From: Poronia punctata
Taxonomy: Eukaryota; Ascomycota; Sordariomycetes; Xylariales; Xylariaceae
Reading direction: 5' to 3'
Length of the DNA: 64,000 nucleotides
Assembly (NCBI GenBank): GCA_022579005.1
Contig: MU401492.1
Location: forward strand, 124,001 to 188,000
The position numbers and the translations under genes are program-made. The notes beneath the pieces were generated by a model, which was not told the origin of the DNA, searched no databases, and saw only the letters and a list, made by a program, of their open reading frames with translations. Below, in pieces: positions 23,254 to 35,728 of this stretch. Within the stretch, counting starts at the first letter, position 1. Every line of letters starts with the position of its first letter.

Positions 23254-26200
23254 TCATCGAGTAGTCACATGTTTCCGACGCTTGTCTGACATGTTTTTAC
23301 TCGATCGGCTGGGTCTTGAGACTGTACTAGCACGCGCATCGAGGGCAGATGCAACCTCAACTTCAAGGTTTTTCTGCTGTCGACCCTGGCTATCTGTATC
23401 GTTGCTTCGATGGGTTCTTGCGTACCAGTCAACGTCACTTAGCTGCAACCGGCGGACCCGTTGTCCGCCACGCTCTCGGTTGTTCAGCCTTTCGCCACGG
23501 TTGCTGTGGTAAGGGGGCTTATCGTGACCTGCTTTATTGGAACTGTGAATAATTACGCCAAATGAAGGGATGACAGAAGAGTATCACCATCAAGTTCTTC
23601 GCTTTCGCGAAGGTCGTAATTGAGGACTAGGTTCTTGATACGCTGCTGTTCCTCTCGTTCGGCTTGTTGTTGATTCCTCATGGCCACGGCAAAAGTCGAA
23701 TCCGAGGGTAGCACCACGTCACGGGTCTAGAATGTCAGGTAAGAAATAGTCACTTGAATGTGCGCGAGAACCCGATTTACCTGTTGCCGGTTGCCCTTCT
23801 TCGTGAGGAGGGAAAAGGCCATTGTTGTCGGCGGAGTATTTTCGGGTTGTTTTTCCGGGACCGCACTCGACTGATCCCGAACTTTCGATCGGACGGGTAA
23901 GGGCACATCGAACAATGGCTTTCGGTCGAACTTTCGGGATTCTAAGCTTTCAGCCATCATCTTCGCAAACTCGCGATCAAACTCCGCTTCAGCCTCGGGG
24001 TCAAATTCTTCCGCTTTCTTCGTCACCACGATCGACTCTTCCTCTGAGTCTGATCCTTTACTAGACTGAGACTGGCCTTGGGAACCGTCGGGATACTGTA
24101 GTCGTTAGTTAACGTAGGCTCGGAACAGTGATTTCAAGTGTAACTAACGTCGCCGTCTTCATCAGCTTCACCATCCTCTTCATCTCCGAGGTCTGATTCT
24201 CTGTCGCTTTCGCCAGCTTCTACTCTGTCATCATCCGAAGACGAGTGTACAGATGCATCATCTGGGTCTGGAGCAGTATCAACACCCGAGTTCTTCTTAT
24301 CTTGCACGATTGCAAGTTGGAATGCCTTTGTTGCTTCTTCCAAATTGGTAGCCAGCTTCCACTGTGGCCTAGTAAGGAGGTAGATATCCTGGACGGTGAA
24401 CTCTATGTCCATTGGCAGTGGCTGCTTGGTATGGATGTAATACTAGAGTCTGGTAAGACAGCATCTTGTCACAAAGGTTAAGAGAACTTACTTGCAAAAA
24501 CGAGAGGAAATAGTCGAGCTTTTTCCCGGCAGCTCCTCGGTTGAAGAACATGCCACAAGTCTCGAGCATAGTCGCAATGAGCCGAATGCGGAAAAAGTCA
24601 TCGGGCATATCGAAAGGGTTCAGACGACCGATAACAGGTGCGCCACCTGTGTTGAATCAGTCGACTCGTTCCAATATTGTTTTCTGGTTTCGCCATCGTT
24701 CAACTTACCGTGCCCAAAGGTCAGAATTTTGTACATGACCTCGAATATGACGGGGTGTTCTAGCATTCTGTAATTGTAAAGCTCCCCGAGATATTTCATC
24801 TCCGCAATGCGTCTCTGATTGAACTTGAAGTCGTTCTGTTCCAGCCCAAAGGTGACAGATTCGATCACGTTGTCAATAACCATGAGAGCAAACTTGGGAT
24901 GGTACCGGTAGATAGCGCTGAGGAGAATCGCAAGGATATGTATGCTGCCGTACTTAACCTTGGCAGGCCTAGAGAATATCCTCGCGAGAATGGCCACCAC
25001 CTACTCATCGTGTTAGCGTTAGCGCTTCACCCTCGAAGAATCAAACACTGAAGCGTCCGTACCTCGGGCTCTTCCCAATGGAGACGGCGAATCTGTTTCA
25101 AGATTTTGGTATAGTTTCGCTTAGTCATGTCCACATAGACGAGTTTGCGGATAAACAGTTCGGTAGGAGTCCGCTCCTTCTGCTGGATCGACGCTCTCTC
25201 TGGGGGGTCGACATAGTAGATGGCGTTCTCGATAAGCATGCGTTCCGGCTGCCCAATGTGTTGAACGGATTTCTTGCGCTGGAGCGTCTCAAGGAACGTC
25301 GCCATACGAGGCGAAGTATCGGCATTACGTAGCAGGTACCGCCCACAGTTTTCCAGGAGGTTGCAGATGATTTCAATGTTCATCCGAGAAAAGTCATCCA
25401 GGCTGACCTTTAAGCAATGAAACACGACATGCTCTGGCACGATTCCGAACTTGGTCAACTCGGCCAAGTACCTTATGTTGCTCAGGCGCACCTGTCCAAG
25501 GAAGTCCTTCTCCTTGCGTCTTTGAAGGCTTCGAAACTCGGCGTCAAGGTAGTCGACAACGCCTTTGGGAACATCGGCCATGTATCGACCCAGTGTGGCG
25601 ACAAGTCGTGACCAGAATGGTAAAAGGTCTGTCCGACCCTTCGGCACCTCTGTTAGCCCCTTGACCAACCTATTCCGCGACGCTTTCGAGTTCAGAAAAC
25701 AGAATTCGACGGCCGTCTGGTCAACTACATCCTTACTCGTGAGCTCGGGGAGCCTCGTGAGTAGGACATCAACTTGTGCGCCGATGGTTTTGTTGGCAAT
25801 GGCGGTCGATTGGTCATCGTTAGCTTCGGAAGCTTTGGCGGTATCCGTCGTGTCTGTAGAATCCACCCTTTTACCAACTGCTTCGTCTGTGTCCGCCTTT
25901 TTCTTTTTGCCATCCTCGAGAAGTATGCCGGGAACCTTGCCCTTCAGATCAACCAAGTTCTCGTAAAAGCGACGCTCGTCCTCATCTTCCCAGATCCCTG
26001 CCCCTTCGCTCTGGCCCCTGAGATATTCACCGGTCTTGACCAGGCCAATCGAACCGTTGGGATTCGAGAAGCCTTCATTGGCATCCTTCAGATCAGGCAT
26101 CTCGGCACCAATGGCATCGGCAATGACCTGGGCATTGGACGCTAGGCGTTCCTGGGCTTTCAACTGTTTCTCGAAATTGGCTTGGCGATCCTCAAATACC

Positions 26201-27286
26201 TCCCCAGACTTGACATAGGCTTCAGAGTTCCTTCCTTTCTGCGCGATGATGTGCTTTTGATCACGGATCAGATGGGCCTTCACGTCTTCGAAATATCGCT
26301 TCAGAATATTTTTGAACCGTTCTTGCATCTCCAAACTGGCAAATGGAGGGTCGTCAGCGCCAGCAGAGTCGGATAGCGCGTTTTCTTCGGCGTTGGCCTC
26401 GACAGACTTGGCGATTGCGCCGTCGGCCTCAACCGTTTTGCGACCGTCCGAGCCAACCGGTTTGACGCCCAAAACATCCCAGCTGAACGACTTCACAAAG
26501 ATGGCCAATAGAGGAAGGTTCACATGCTCTCTGTCGTGACCCAGGAGATCTTTCAAGACTTCGAGAGGAAAAGGTTCAGCACCGCCCCCTTTTGTCGAGT
26601 TTGTCGCCTTAATCTTGAGCTCAGCATTTTTGCCGTTCTGGCCGCGCGTCGCAATATCTGGTTTCACATCGTCAAGGGTTCGTAAGACACCGACAAGCCA
26701 AAGCTCAGTGATTACTCGTAAGAGGGCCCGCTGGCGCATTAGCCGATCCTTCTCTTCTTTTTCACGGACCTCGGGAGCTAGACTCTTTAGGAGACTTTTG
26801 TCCGGTGTTGCCATTCCTTTTCCAAGAAGCCATCCCAGGTATTCGGTAAACTCGCCAGGTCCGAAACGTTGGTGGAGTGCGCTAACGATCTCGACGGCGG
26901 CATCGATTTCCCCAGGGTTCTTCACCTTGCACAAGCCCTCATAACACGCCGAGACGACTTCCGAGAGGTATTTGGTCAGGCTAAGAGTTCGAATCTCTTG
27001 GAGGAAGGTATTCTGCGTTGCGGGGGATACGGCAGTTCGCAGTCGCTTAATGAAGGCGGTATTCTTTTTCAGCGAGGAATCCAGATTAGAGTTGACGGGG
27101 AAAACATCTTTACACTATCAGCGACTTGCCTCCCATTAGAATCGACGACAAGGCAATTTCACGTACCAGACTCTCCATTCCACGCACGCTGGTTGAGAGA
27201 CAGCAGCTCGCCTAAGAGCAGTCAGCACCGGTTGGATGATGGGGGGCAAAATACAAGGAGCGCGCACGTTTGCGTGAGCGGTCCAT
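23254..27286 (-). CDS. UPF2: Nonsense-mediated mRNA decay factor UPF2 (MIF4G protein)
   Basis: Nine exons (27268-27286, 27167-27211, 25063-27107, 24709-25000, 24492-24646, 24149-24442, 23781-24095, 23588-23726, 23254-23528) encode 1192 residues. The 19-nt first exon (donor GTGCGC) joins to give MDRSRKRELLSLNQRAWNGE, the typical start. The large exon carries the first two MIF4G-like helical repeats. The third spans the later exons, with LTFGHGGAPVIGRLNPFD and MPDDFFRIRL, the site where Upf3 binds in the family. Then come an acidic linker (DEEDGEADEDGD) and the basic C-terminal part, including AMRNQQQAEREEQQRIKN and RVRRLQLSDVDWY, the Upf1-binding side. UPF2 bridges Upf1 and Upf3 on mRNAs with premature stops. 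The last intron (23529-23587) removes an in-frame stop; without it the protein would end 74 residues earlier. Confidence 0.93.
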
Positions 27287-28655
27287 TGTGGACAGCTCGT
27301 CAAGTAGATTTAGATTGTAACCCAGCCGCTACATCCGCGTATCTTATGGCAATGACCGCCGTCAAAGGCTAAGGGATAAACCGCCCTAAGTAGTGAAATT
27401 GATACGGAGTATCAGCCTCGGCCGGCATGGGTGGGAAGGTGGTCGTCTCTGCCCTGATACAAAGACCAAGACAGTCTGGCGATTGGATGGAAGAATTGAT
27501 GAGGCCAGGTTTAAAGATTTTGTCTAGAGACGTGACTGTCGAGCTGTGTGGCCTAAGGCACCCTCTTCTTTTGTTATATCGGAATTGGGAATTGCGTTGG
27601 AAGCAAGTACCAAAGGTTAGGTTGCCCAGTGTACCTGTAGGTAAGGCAAGTTGACGGCGGCGAAGTCCACGCCAAGTAATACGTCAAGGATGTACCGTAC
27701 GAGCAGGCGTAAGGCTTGTAGTGGGTTGTTTGCAACTATGTACATGCAATTCACTGAGTCACACCCAGGGTTGCGGTTCACTGTACTCGTACAGAAGCCA
27801 AACGCTGGTTCTAATTGGCCTATTGAGGCACCCTAATGCTGGTAAGTTGTAACATTTAACTGATTGACATTTTATCCCACCAACACAATTGCGGGGTTAC
27901 CTGTACCTGAAAGTAGTCCCTCTCCAACGTGCTGAACGCATCAAAGCACGCTGTTCAGTGGAGTTTGTAGGCTCTTCAGCCTTGCAGAGTCAAAGCCCGT
28001 ATTGTAGCTTACACGGCCATGTAGCCTTATAAATTCAAGTCACATAGGTGCCTATTGGACGAAAGCTTTGCGTTCTTTGTAGATGACGTACCTCAGGGTT
28101 CTACACTACAGATACCTTCTGGCTCAAACTTCAAACTACCAGTCTATTGAAGACTTGTGGTGGTAGGTCTTCTGACAACAACAATATCCCGCCTGGATGG
28201 AGGTTTTCTTCTTTGACTGTGGACTGAAAGCATGGCTCTCTCCGTGATAGGAGTCACCTATCTAGCCCATCTAAAGTCCTTACTGTACGAGTTCTGTTTT
28301 ATTTGTTGACAAGTGTTGCTGCTGGGTCCAGGGCCCATCTCACCCGGCCCTGGTTTTGCCCCATTGCTCTTGCTCCATGCAAGTTTGCTTCAGGACATTT
28401 AACCGGCTCTACCTATGCGTAAACTCTTATAGTAAAAGAGCAACAGGTAAGGTACGCATATCTAACTACAAGTTTAGATATCTTGAGAAAAAACGCAAGA
28501 AGGGTCGCAGAGTATATACAGCATGACAACATTATCCTACACGCGCTGTGATGTCTAATTACATAATCTAGGTATATTATGCATTAAATTAGCATAGTTA
28601 AACTGTGCTTTCTCCTGTTTTTTAGTAGCAGCCTGACTACGATTTACAGTTAAAA
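27287..28655. other. Intergenic stretch, no gene recognised
   Basis: About 1.4 kb between the UPF2 start and the left edge of the AT-rich element. Ordinary base composition until about 28640, where the AT content rises sharply. The UPF2 promoter should be at its left end. Confidence 0.5.
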
Positions 28656-28680
28656 TGCTATAAAAGGAAGTTTAAAATAA

Positions 28681-28845
28681 TTATATATTTTTTATAAGCT
28701 TTATATATATTAAAAAGTATAAAAAATACTTATATATATAAATTAAGTAAAGCTAAGTACTTTAACTTTAAGCTTTATTATAGTAGTTATTTATAGTACT
28801 TAATAAGTTTATTATTTTATTTTTTAAAAGTTAATAAATTTATAA
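28681..28845 (+). repeat. Left terminal direct repeat, heavily mutated
   Basis: Aligns without gaps to 34511-34675. It carries T or A at every position where the right copy has a differing C or G (31 in 160 bases by hand count: 14 C-to-T, 17 G-to-A). Confidence 0.85.
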
Positions 28846-31800
28846 CTATTTTTTTATTAAACTAATTGTTTTAATTAGCTTAGTAAAGCTATTTTTAATT
28901 TTGCTACTGCTTTATTTATTTTATAATTTTGCTTATAGCTTTTAGCTATTTTTAGTTTTTTTTTTAATATTAGCTTGCTAGTATATTATAAGCTTTATAT
29001 AAGCTAGCTATTTTATATATATACTAAAAATAAGTTTATTTTATTATACTTATTAGTTAGTAATATATTATTAAAGCTATATAGTTAATATATATTATTA
29101 AAGTAATAGCTTATTATAAATTATAGCTTATTATAATAAAGTTTAGCTTTATAGCTTTTTTGCTATACTTATAAAACTTAATTACTAAGTTTATAAATAT
29201 AAATTAGTTTTTTATATTTTTATAAATAAGCTTTAATTTAATTTTAGCTAGCTTTTATATTGCTAAAGCATTGCTTAGCTAGCAGTGCTTTATAATTTAA
29301 TACTAAATTTTTTTACATTTTAGCTTTTTTTTTTTTTAAGTTATAAATATAATTTGCTACTTTTACTATTTTTTAGTATTAAAGTAATTAAGTGCTAAAA
29401 AAAAAATAACTTAAATAGCTACTTAGTTTTAAAATTTAATTATATAAGCATATTATATATATAAGCAACTTATTTACGCTTTTAAATTTGCTTATAACGT
29501 TTTTTTATAATATAATTTGCTTAATATTTTAATTAACTTTTTTAATTTTATTATTATTATATAAGCATAAAAGTATTATTAGCTTTATTATAAAGCTATT
29601 TAAAAAGTGCTATATAATAGCTTTAAAGCTTGTAAATTTAAGTTTATTATTATATATTTATTTATATAAATAGCTAAAAGTCTAGCTAATTTAATTTACT
29701 AATAGCTTTATAGCTTTAAAAAATATATTTAGCACTTTTTTAGCTTTTACTTATAATATAGCATATTTAATATATACTAATATTTATACTTTATTAAAAC
29801 TTATATAGTTTATGCTTTATTATATTAATAGTTTAAGTAGTATAATTAGCTTAAAATTAAGTAATTATATTAAAAGTAGCTTTATTAGCTAGCATTTAGT
29901 ATATTTTATAATAACTTGCTATATAATTAAAGTTATTTTTAAATACTAATAAACTTTGTTTATTTTATACTTAACTATTTTAATTATAATATAGCTAAAG
30001 TTTTTATATAATTTTTAACTTTTATATATTAAATTTTTTACTTTTAGTATTTATAATAAAATTATTACTTAGTATGCTATTTTAGCTACGTATAAAAGGT
30101 TGCTTAGTATTTATTTATAAGTTTTTAGCTAGTATAACGCGTTTTTATAAATTTAAAAGTATTTTTAAACTTATTTAATATTAAAGTTTATAAAAAAAGC
30201 TTTATAAAAGTATAAGTATTTAAAAATAGCTTATAAATTAATTTAGTTAAAGTATTTAAGCAAGCATACTATTTTTAGCTTATTATTTATTATTATATTT
30301 TTTATTAATTTTAAAAGCTAGTTAGTAATTAAATTAGCTTTACTAAGTTTATATATAATTTAAACACTATAATGTTTAATAAAGTTAATAAATTTTATAA
30401 TATAAATAAGTTGCTTAGCTTTGCTATATATTATGCTTAATAACTAATAGTTGCTATAAATAATAACTTTATTACTTTTAACTTAATAGCGCTAATATTA
30501 TAAACTTAGTAATATTGCTAATAACTTTTTTTTTATATAAAATATTATAATTATATATTTATAAGCTTTTTTAAAAAGTATACTACTAAGTATAGCGTAG
30601 TTTTTTTATTTAATAAGTATAGCTATAATAAATACGCTTTAACGTATACTTAGCTTAAATTTATATTTATTACTAATAGTAATTGCTAATTAAAAGTTTT
30701 TACTATAAGTATAGTAGTAATAGCTATGCAAATTTCTTACTATACTATTTTTACTTTATTAGTTAATATTACTAAAGCGTTTTTTAAGCTTTTAAAAAGT
30801 GCTATTAATAGTGCTATATATAATAAAAAACCTTTTATAAAGTATTTAAAATACTTTATAGCGTTTATAAATACTTTAATTTTTATTATTATTTTTAATA
30901 TTAATTACTTTAGCATAGTAAATACTTTTACTAGGTTTATTTTAATTTTATTTTTTAAAATTATAAATTTAAAAAAAACGCTTTTTTTAATAAATATAAA
31001 GCATTTTTTAAAGTTAATTATTATGCTATATATTGCAAGTTTAGTAAATACCTTATAATAATGCTTATAAACTTTTTTATAATATTTTTTTAAATATAAA
31101 TATTATTAAGTAAGCTAGCAAACTACTTATAAAATTTTTTTATTATTTTTTAAATTAATGCTTAAAATATTACTAATACGTTATAAAGTTTAAATAGTAT
31201 TACTAATTACTTATAAATTTTATTTAATATTATAAACGCTGTTTTTTTATAATCTTTTTTATATATAATTATATACTAAAAGCTATTTTTTAAGTTAATA
31301 AATATATACTATTTATAGCTAATAGCGCGTTATACTTTATTTTATATATTAAATAAAAAGTATACATGCTTTTTTATTTTTTTATTTAGCTTATAATAAT
31401 TATAATATATTTACTATATTATTTTTAAATTGTTTTTATTTGCTTTTTTTAAAATAGTTAACTTTAATACTTTTTTTAGCGTAAGCAATACTAATAAGCT
31501 TTATAAGCTTTTGCTTTTTTAAATATATTTGCTATTATATGCTTTTAAAAACTTAATAATTACTTGCTTTTATACTAAGCTATATTTTTATACTAAAAGC
31601 TTAATAAGTTTATAGTTGCTTATATTAATTTAATATTTAGTTTTTATAATTATATTAATATAGTATTATTTAAAGTTAAATAAGCTAAAAAAATATATAA
31701 CGTAATACTTTAAATAACTTAATACTTAAGCTATTTTTAGTATTCTTTTATACTACTTTACTTATAGTTTAAGTTTTTTTTTACTTTTTAATATTATAGT

Positions 31801-34510
31801 TTTTAGCTATATATTTATTATAGCTACGTAAGCAAATTTTATACTTAAAGCTACTAAATACGTAATAAAGCATAGTTTTAGCGCGCTTTTAATATTTATA
31901 AAAATAACTACTTTGCTTTATTTTTCTTAAAAAAATAAGCTACTTTATTTATAAAATAAGCACTTTAAAATTATAAAATCTTTTAAAAAAGTGTTATTAA
32001 AAACTACGCTTATAATTACTAACTATTTTAATAAAGCTTTTTTATTGCTTATAACTTATTTAGCTATAATTTTATAGTTTTAATTAATATAAAGCTTAAC
32101 GCTATTAACTTTTTTTATTATTATACTATATTTACTAAAGTATAGCTAAAGTTGCTATATTATATTTTTAAAAACATAGTAATTAGTATAGCTATAATTT
32201 AAAAATATTATAAATTTAGTTTTATTAGCAAGCTTTATATTAAATAAGTTATAATAGTTTAAATAGCTATTATATAGCTTGCTTTTTTTAAGCTTTAGTT
32301 TACTTAAGCTTTTATTAGCTTAAACTAATATAATAAAGCTATTTTATTTACTATTTTTAAATAATTTAATAATTTTACTATAGTTATTTTTAAAGTTATT
32401 ACTTTTAAAATATTTAGTTAATAACTAATTAGTAATACTATTATAATTTGTTTTATTATTTTTTATAAAGTAAGCTTAGTTTATTTTACTACTTTTTTTA
32501 AGCTAGCGTTTTTTTATAAACTAATAAAGCTTTTTATAAAATAGCTTTTTTTTAATTATAATATTTTTACTTTTTTTAATATAATTATTAGCATAATTAT
32601 TAGTTTAGTTATTATACTTAAAATTATTTTTTTATAAGTACTAGCTATTATTATTAAACTTTTTTTAGCTACCTTTTAAAAAATATTTATTTGTTTACTT
32701 TTGCTACTAATTATAGTTTTAGTAAGTTTAAGCTATAAAGCTATTTGTTTTAGTTTATTTTTTTTTAATATAATAAATAGCTTATTTATTATATTTTAAA
32801 TTAAAAATAATAGCTTTTATAAAGTTAAATAGCTTAGTATTGCTACTATATATGCTAGTACTAGCAGTGTTACTATTATATTTGCTTTTTATATATACTA
32901 CTATTTTAGCATATTAAACTATATATTTAATAAGTTTTTTATTACTTAAATTTTAAGCTTTTACTTTTATATATACTTAAGTTTTTAACATTTTAACTTA
33001 TAGTTTTTTAAATATTACTTTATATATTTATAAAGTTTATATATTAACTATAAGTAGCTTATAAAAAAAAGTTTTTAAATAGTTTATATATTAGCTTATT
33101 AATTTGCTAGTAGCTGCTTATATAAATATAAACGCTATAAATAAGCTATATAGTACATTATGCTACTTAAAAACTTATATTATAGCTTTTAGCAAGTTAG
33201 CTTATATAGCTTTTTAAATACTTTATAAAAAATAAACTATAGCTTAAAATTTTTTTTTTATTTTATTTAATATATAGCTAGCTTATAAGTTATAAAAAAC
33301 TAGCGCTTATTATAGCTTATTTTAAATACTTTATAGCTTATTTAATATATTTTTATTAGCTTTGCTTAGCTAGTATTTATATAAAAAAACTACTTTATTT
33401 TTTACTTTATAACTACTAAAATATTTAATATTTTTTTTAAAAAATATATTTAAAAATATAGCTTAAATATTTTTTTTTTAAATATTAGCTATACCCTATA
33501 TTTTATTAAACTTATAAAAGTTTAAAAATTTATTTAAAAAACGTATATTATTAATAACGCTTTTTAGCATTTTTAAATATTATAGCATTATAAAGTTAAA
33601 TATACTTTTATTAATTATACTTTATTAATAACTTATGCTTATAAAGTTATAAGTATTATTTTAGTTTTAAATATTTTAACTAGTGCTACTATATTTTAAT
33701 AGCTTTTTACTAACGTTAGTATTTAAAGCGTAATTATTTTTGCTTAAAACTATTAATATAACAAGTACTATACTAGTGTTTTTTAATATATTATTAACTT
33801 TATTTATTTACTTATTAATTTTTTTATAATAAGTTTTAAGTTTTTTAGTTTTATTATAAAGCGTTTTACTTTATTTAATTATTTGCTTTTTAACTTTTTT
33901 ATTTTATTTTTTTATTATATTAATAATATTTTTTTAAAGTTTGTTATTTTTTTATTTTATTTTAATATTAAAGTTTTAAATATTATTTTTAATTAAAAAT
34001 GTTTAATTATTTAAATTTTTACTAAGTTAATTTTTTTTTTTATACTTTTAAAGCAATAGTAGTAAGTTTATATATTTTTTTACTTTTATATTTTTTTATA
34101 TAGTTAGCTATTACTAGTTTATATTTTTTTTATTTTTTTTACTATTTTTTTTATTATAGCAGCAACTTTTTTTTATTAAGCAGCTATATAGTAAGTATAT
34201 ACTATAAATACTTTTAAAGTTAGCTTAAAACTTAGCTTTAAAGTTAAGCTAAAGCTTTTAGCGCTTTATATGCTTTATAATAAAAGCTTTTTATTTTTTA
34301 ACTTTTAAAAAAATGCTTAAAAAATATATTATATAAAAGTAAAAAAAAGCTAAACATTTTTAGCTTTTAATAGCTTAAGTTATTTTTATTAAATATACTA
34401 AGTACTAATATTTTATTAATAAAATTAATATTATTAAATAACAATAAATAAAAAGATTTTAAAAATATAATTTAATTAATTTTACTTTTGCTATATAGCT
34501 ATATAAATAA

Positions 34511-34675
34511 TTATATATTTTCTACAAGCTTTATATATATTAAAAAGTATAGGAAATACTTATATATACAAATTAGGTAGAGCCAAGTACCTTAACTTTA
34601 GGCTCTATTGTGGCGGTTGTCTATAGTACTTAATGGGTTCGTTATTCTATTCTCTAGGGGTCAATGGATCCACAA
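34511..34675 (+). repeat. Right terminal direct repeat, nearly intact
   Basis: Direct copy of 28681-28845 with ordinary base composition toward its right end. The homology stops near 34676, after GGATCCACA. Confidence 0.85.
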
Positions 34676-34676
34676 G

Positions 34677-35728
34677 ACTACCTAGTCCGGAATCCGAGAT
34701 AACCTCCAACTTTTGCCGTACTGGTACATGGATCCGATTGTCATTCCTTTAAACAAACAAATCATATCTCCCCTTTCCTTATCGGAGCTCTGCCCCAACT
34801 TCCTTCTAACAGAGAGTGAGAGGCACATACTGGATAGTAGTGTCAAGGGTCCCTAACTAAACACCATAAATCTCCACGGGCCCTTCGAAAGCCGTTTCTC
34901 CGTCTTCTCGTCGCAACGGGGAGAGAAAAAGATAAAAGATGTGTCCAAGGTGTAAGGTGTTGTGGTTTTTGATTTTAACATCTCCGGTTTGAGAGTCGTC
35001 CTTATCATCGGGCCATGCCTCACTAGTGAAATGGGTCCCACGGAATCCACGATAGTGTGTGTAGTCTTACCGAGGTGTCAGTGCCCGCGGTGACAAGACG
35101 GGGGATAATCTACGATAAGAAATAACAACGTCCGCGGGAATACTTCATCCTGGAAGTTCCATACCGCCCGTTCATGCTGATAAGCTGGACTGAGACTATC
35201 CTGAAGCCCCCCGTCCCCAGTAATAGTTGCCGGATATACGGCGCTAATACGGAACGATTGTCAATCCCTGGCTCCTGGCTCCTGGCTAAGCTAGGGATCG
35301 TACCGTTGGGGGTTGAAGCCGATGGAGATTCTTAACCCAACTGGGTTTTGCAGGGATCATTCAAGGTGCAGAAACCGCATCCCACGCCGATGATGAAAAC
35401 ACTTAGAACTTCCGTACGGACAAAAAATCCCGAGTGAGGTGAGATTCTGCTTATGTTATGCCCTCGTAGATATCTATCTTTGATCGCCGGCTTTATATAT
35501 GTGTGTATACATTCATATATCAGGGGTTCGTGCCAAGATGTATCCCGTATATTCTCAAGTTCCTGACAGATCTGGTGTTGAGAATCATCACGACCACTTT
35601 AGTTGATCACGTCCAGTTGGCAGAATAACTACTCGCTTTTTTTAAGTTGTCTCTTTCGTTTCAGGAGACGAGTGTATGTATAGTGTTTTTGTTGCTACAG
35701 CCCGGTCGAACTCAAGCCGTCATACGTC
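34677..35728. other. Region between element and nitrate reductase (promoter side)
   Basis: About 1 kb of ordinary composition with no gene recognised. It must hold the nitrate reductase promoter and carries GATA-type motifs listed separately. A small duplicated run, CTCCTGGCTCCTGGCT, lies near 35270-35286. Confidence 0.5.
34930..35479 (+). promoter_or_regulatory. GATA-type motifs upstream of nitrate reductase
   Basis: Sites matching HGATAR, the motif bound by the nitrogen regulator AreA/NIT2, are seen at 34930-34935 (AGATAA), 35113-35118 (CGATAA), 35178-35183 (TGATAA) and, on the minus strand, 35474-35479 (AGATAG). Nitrate reductase is a known target of this regulator in other fungi. Such short motifs are frequent by chance, so function is inference. 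Confidence 0.35.

Larger units (their letters stand above)
28656..34676. mobile_element. RIP-mutated repeat element with terminal direct repeats (LTR-retrotransposon-like)
   Basis: An approximately 6 kb block made almost only of A and T, with the remaining G and C mainly in GC, AGT and ACT contexts. The left edge (about 28681-28845) and right edge (about 34511-34675) align as direct repeats; every difference over 160 aligned bases is a C-to-T or G-to-A change with the mutated base in the left copy. That is the mark of repeat-induced point mutation, which acts on duplicated DNA before meiosis. Size and direct terminal repeats suggest an LTR retrotransposon. The interior is too degraded to read any gag or pol frame; the one open frame of 110 codons (30726-31058) is chance. 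Target-site duplication could not be settled: both repeats may begin at TGCTATA (28656 and 34489), with small indels before the alignable part. Confidence 0.75.

Noticed and set aside
30726..31058. Open frame of 110 codons inside the AT-rich block
   Set aside because: It consists of Ile, Phe, Leu, Asn and Lys codons expected by chance in RIP-mutated DNA, with no motif.
28656..34676. AT-rich block as centromere or mitochondrial insertion
   Set aside because: Fungal AT-rich centromeres are much longer, no mitochondrial gene is readable, and the flanking direct repeats with one-way transitions fit a RIP-mutated element better.
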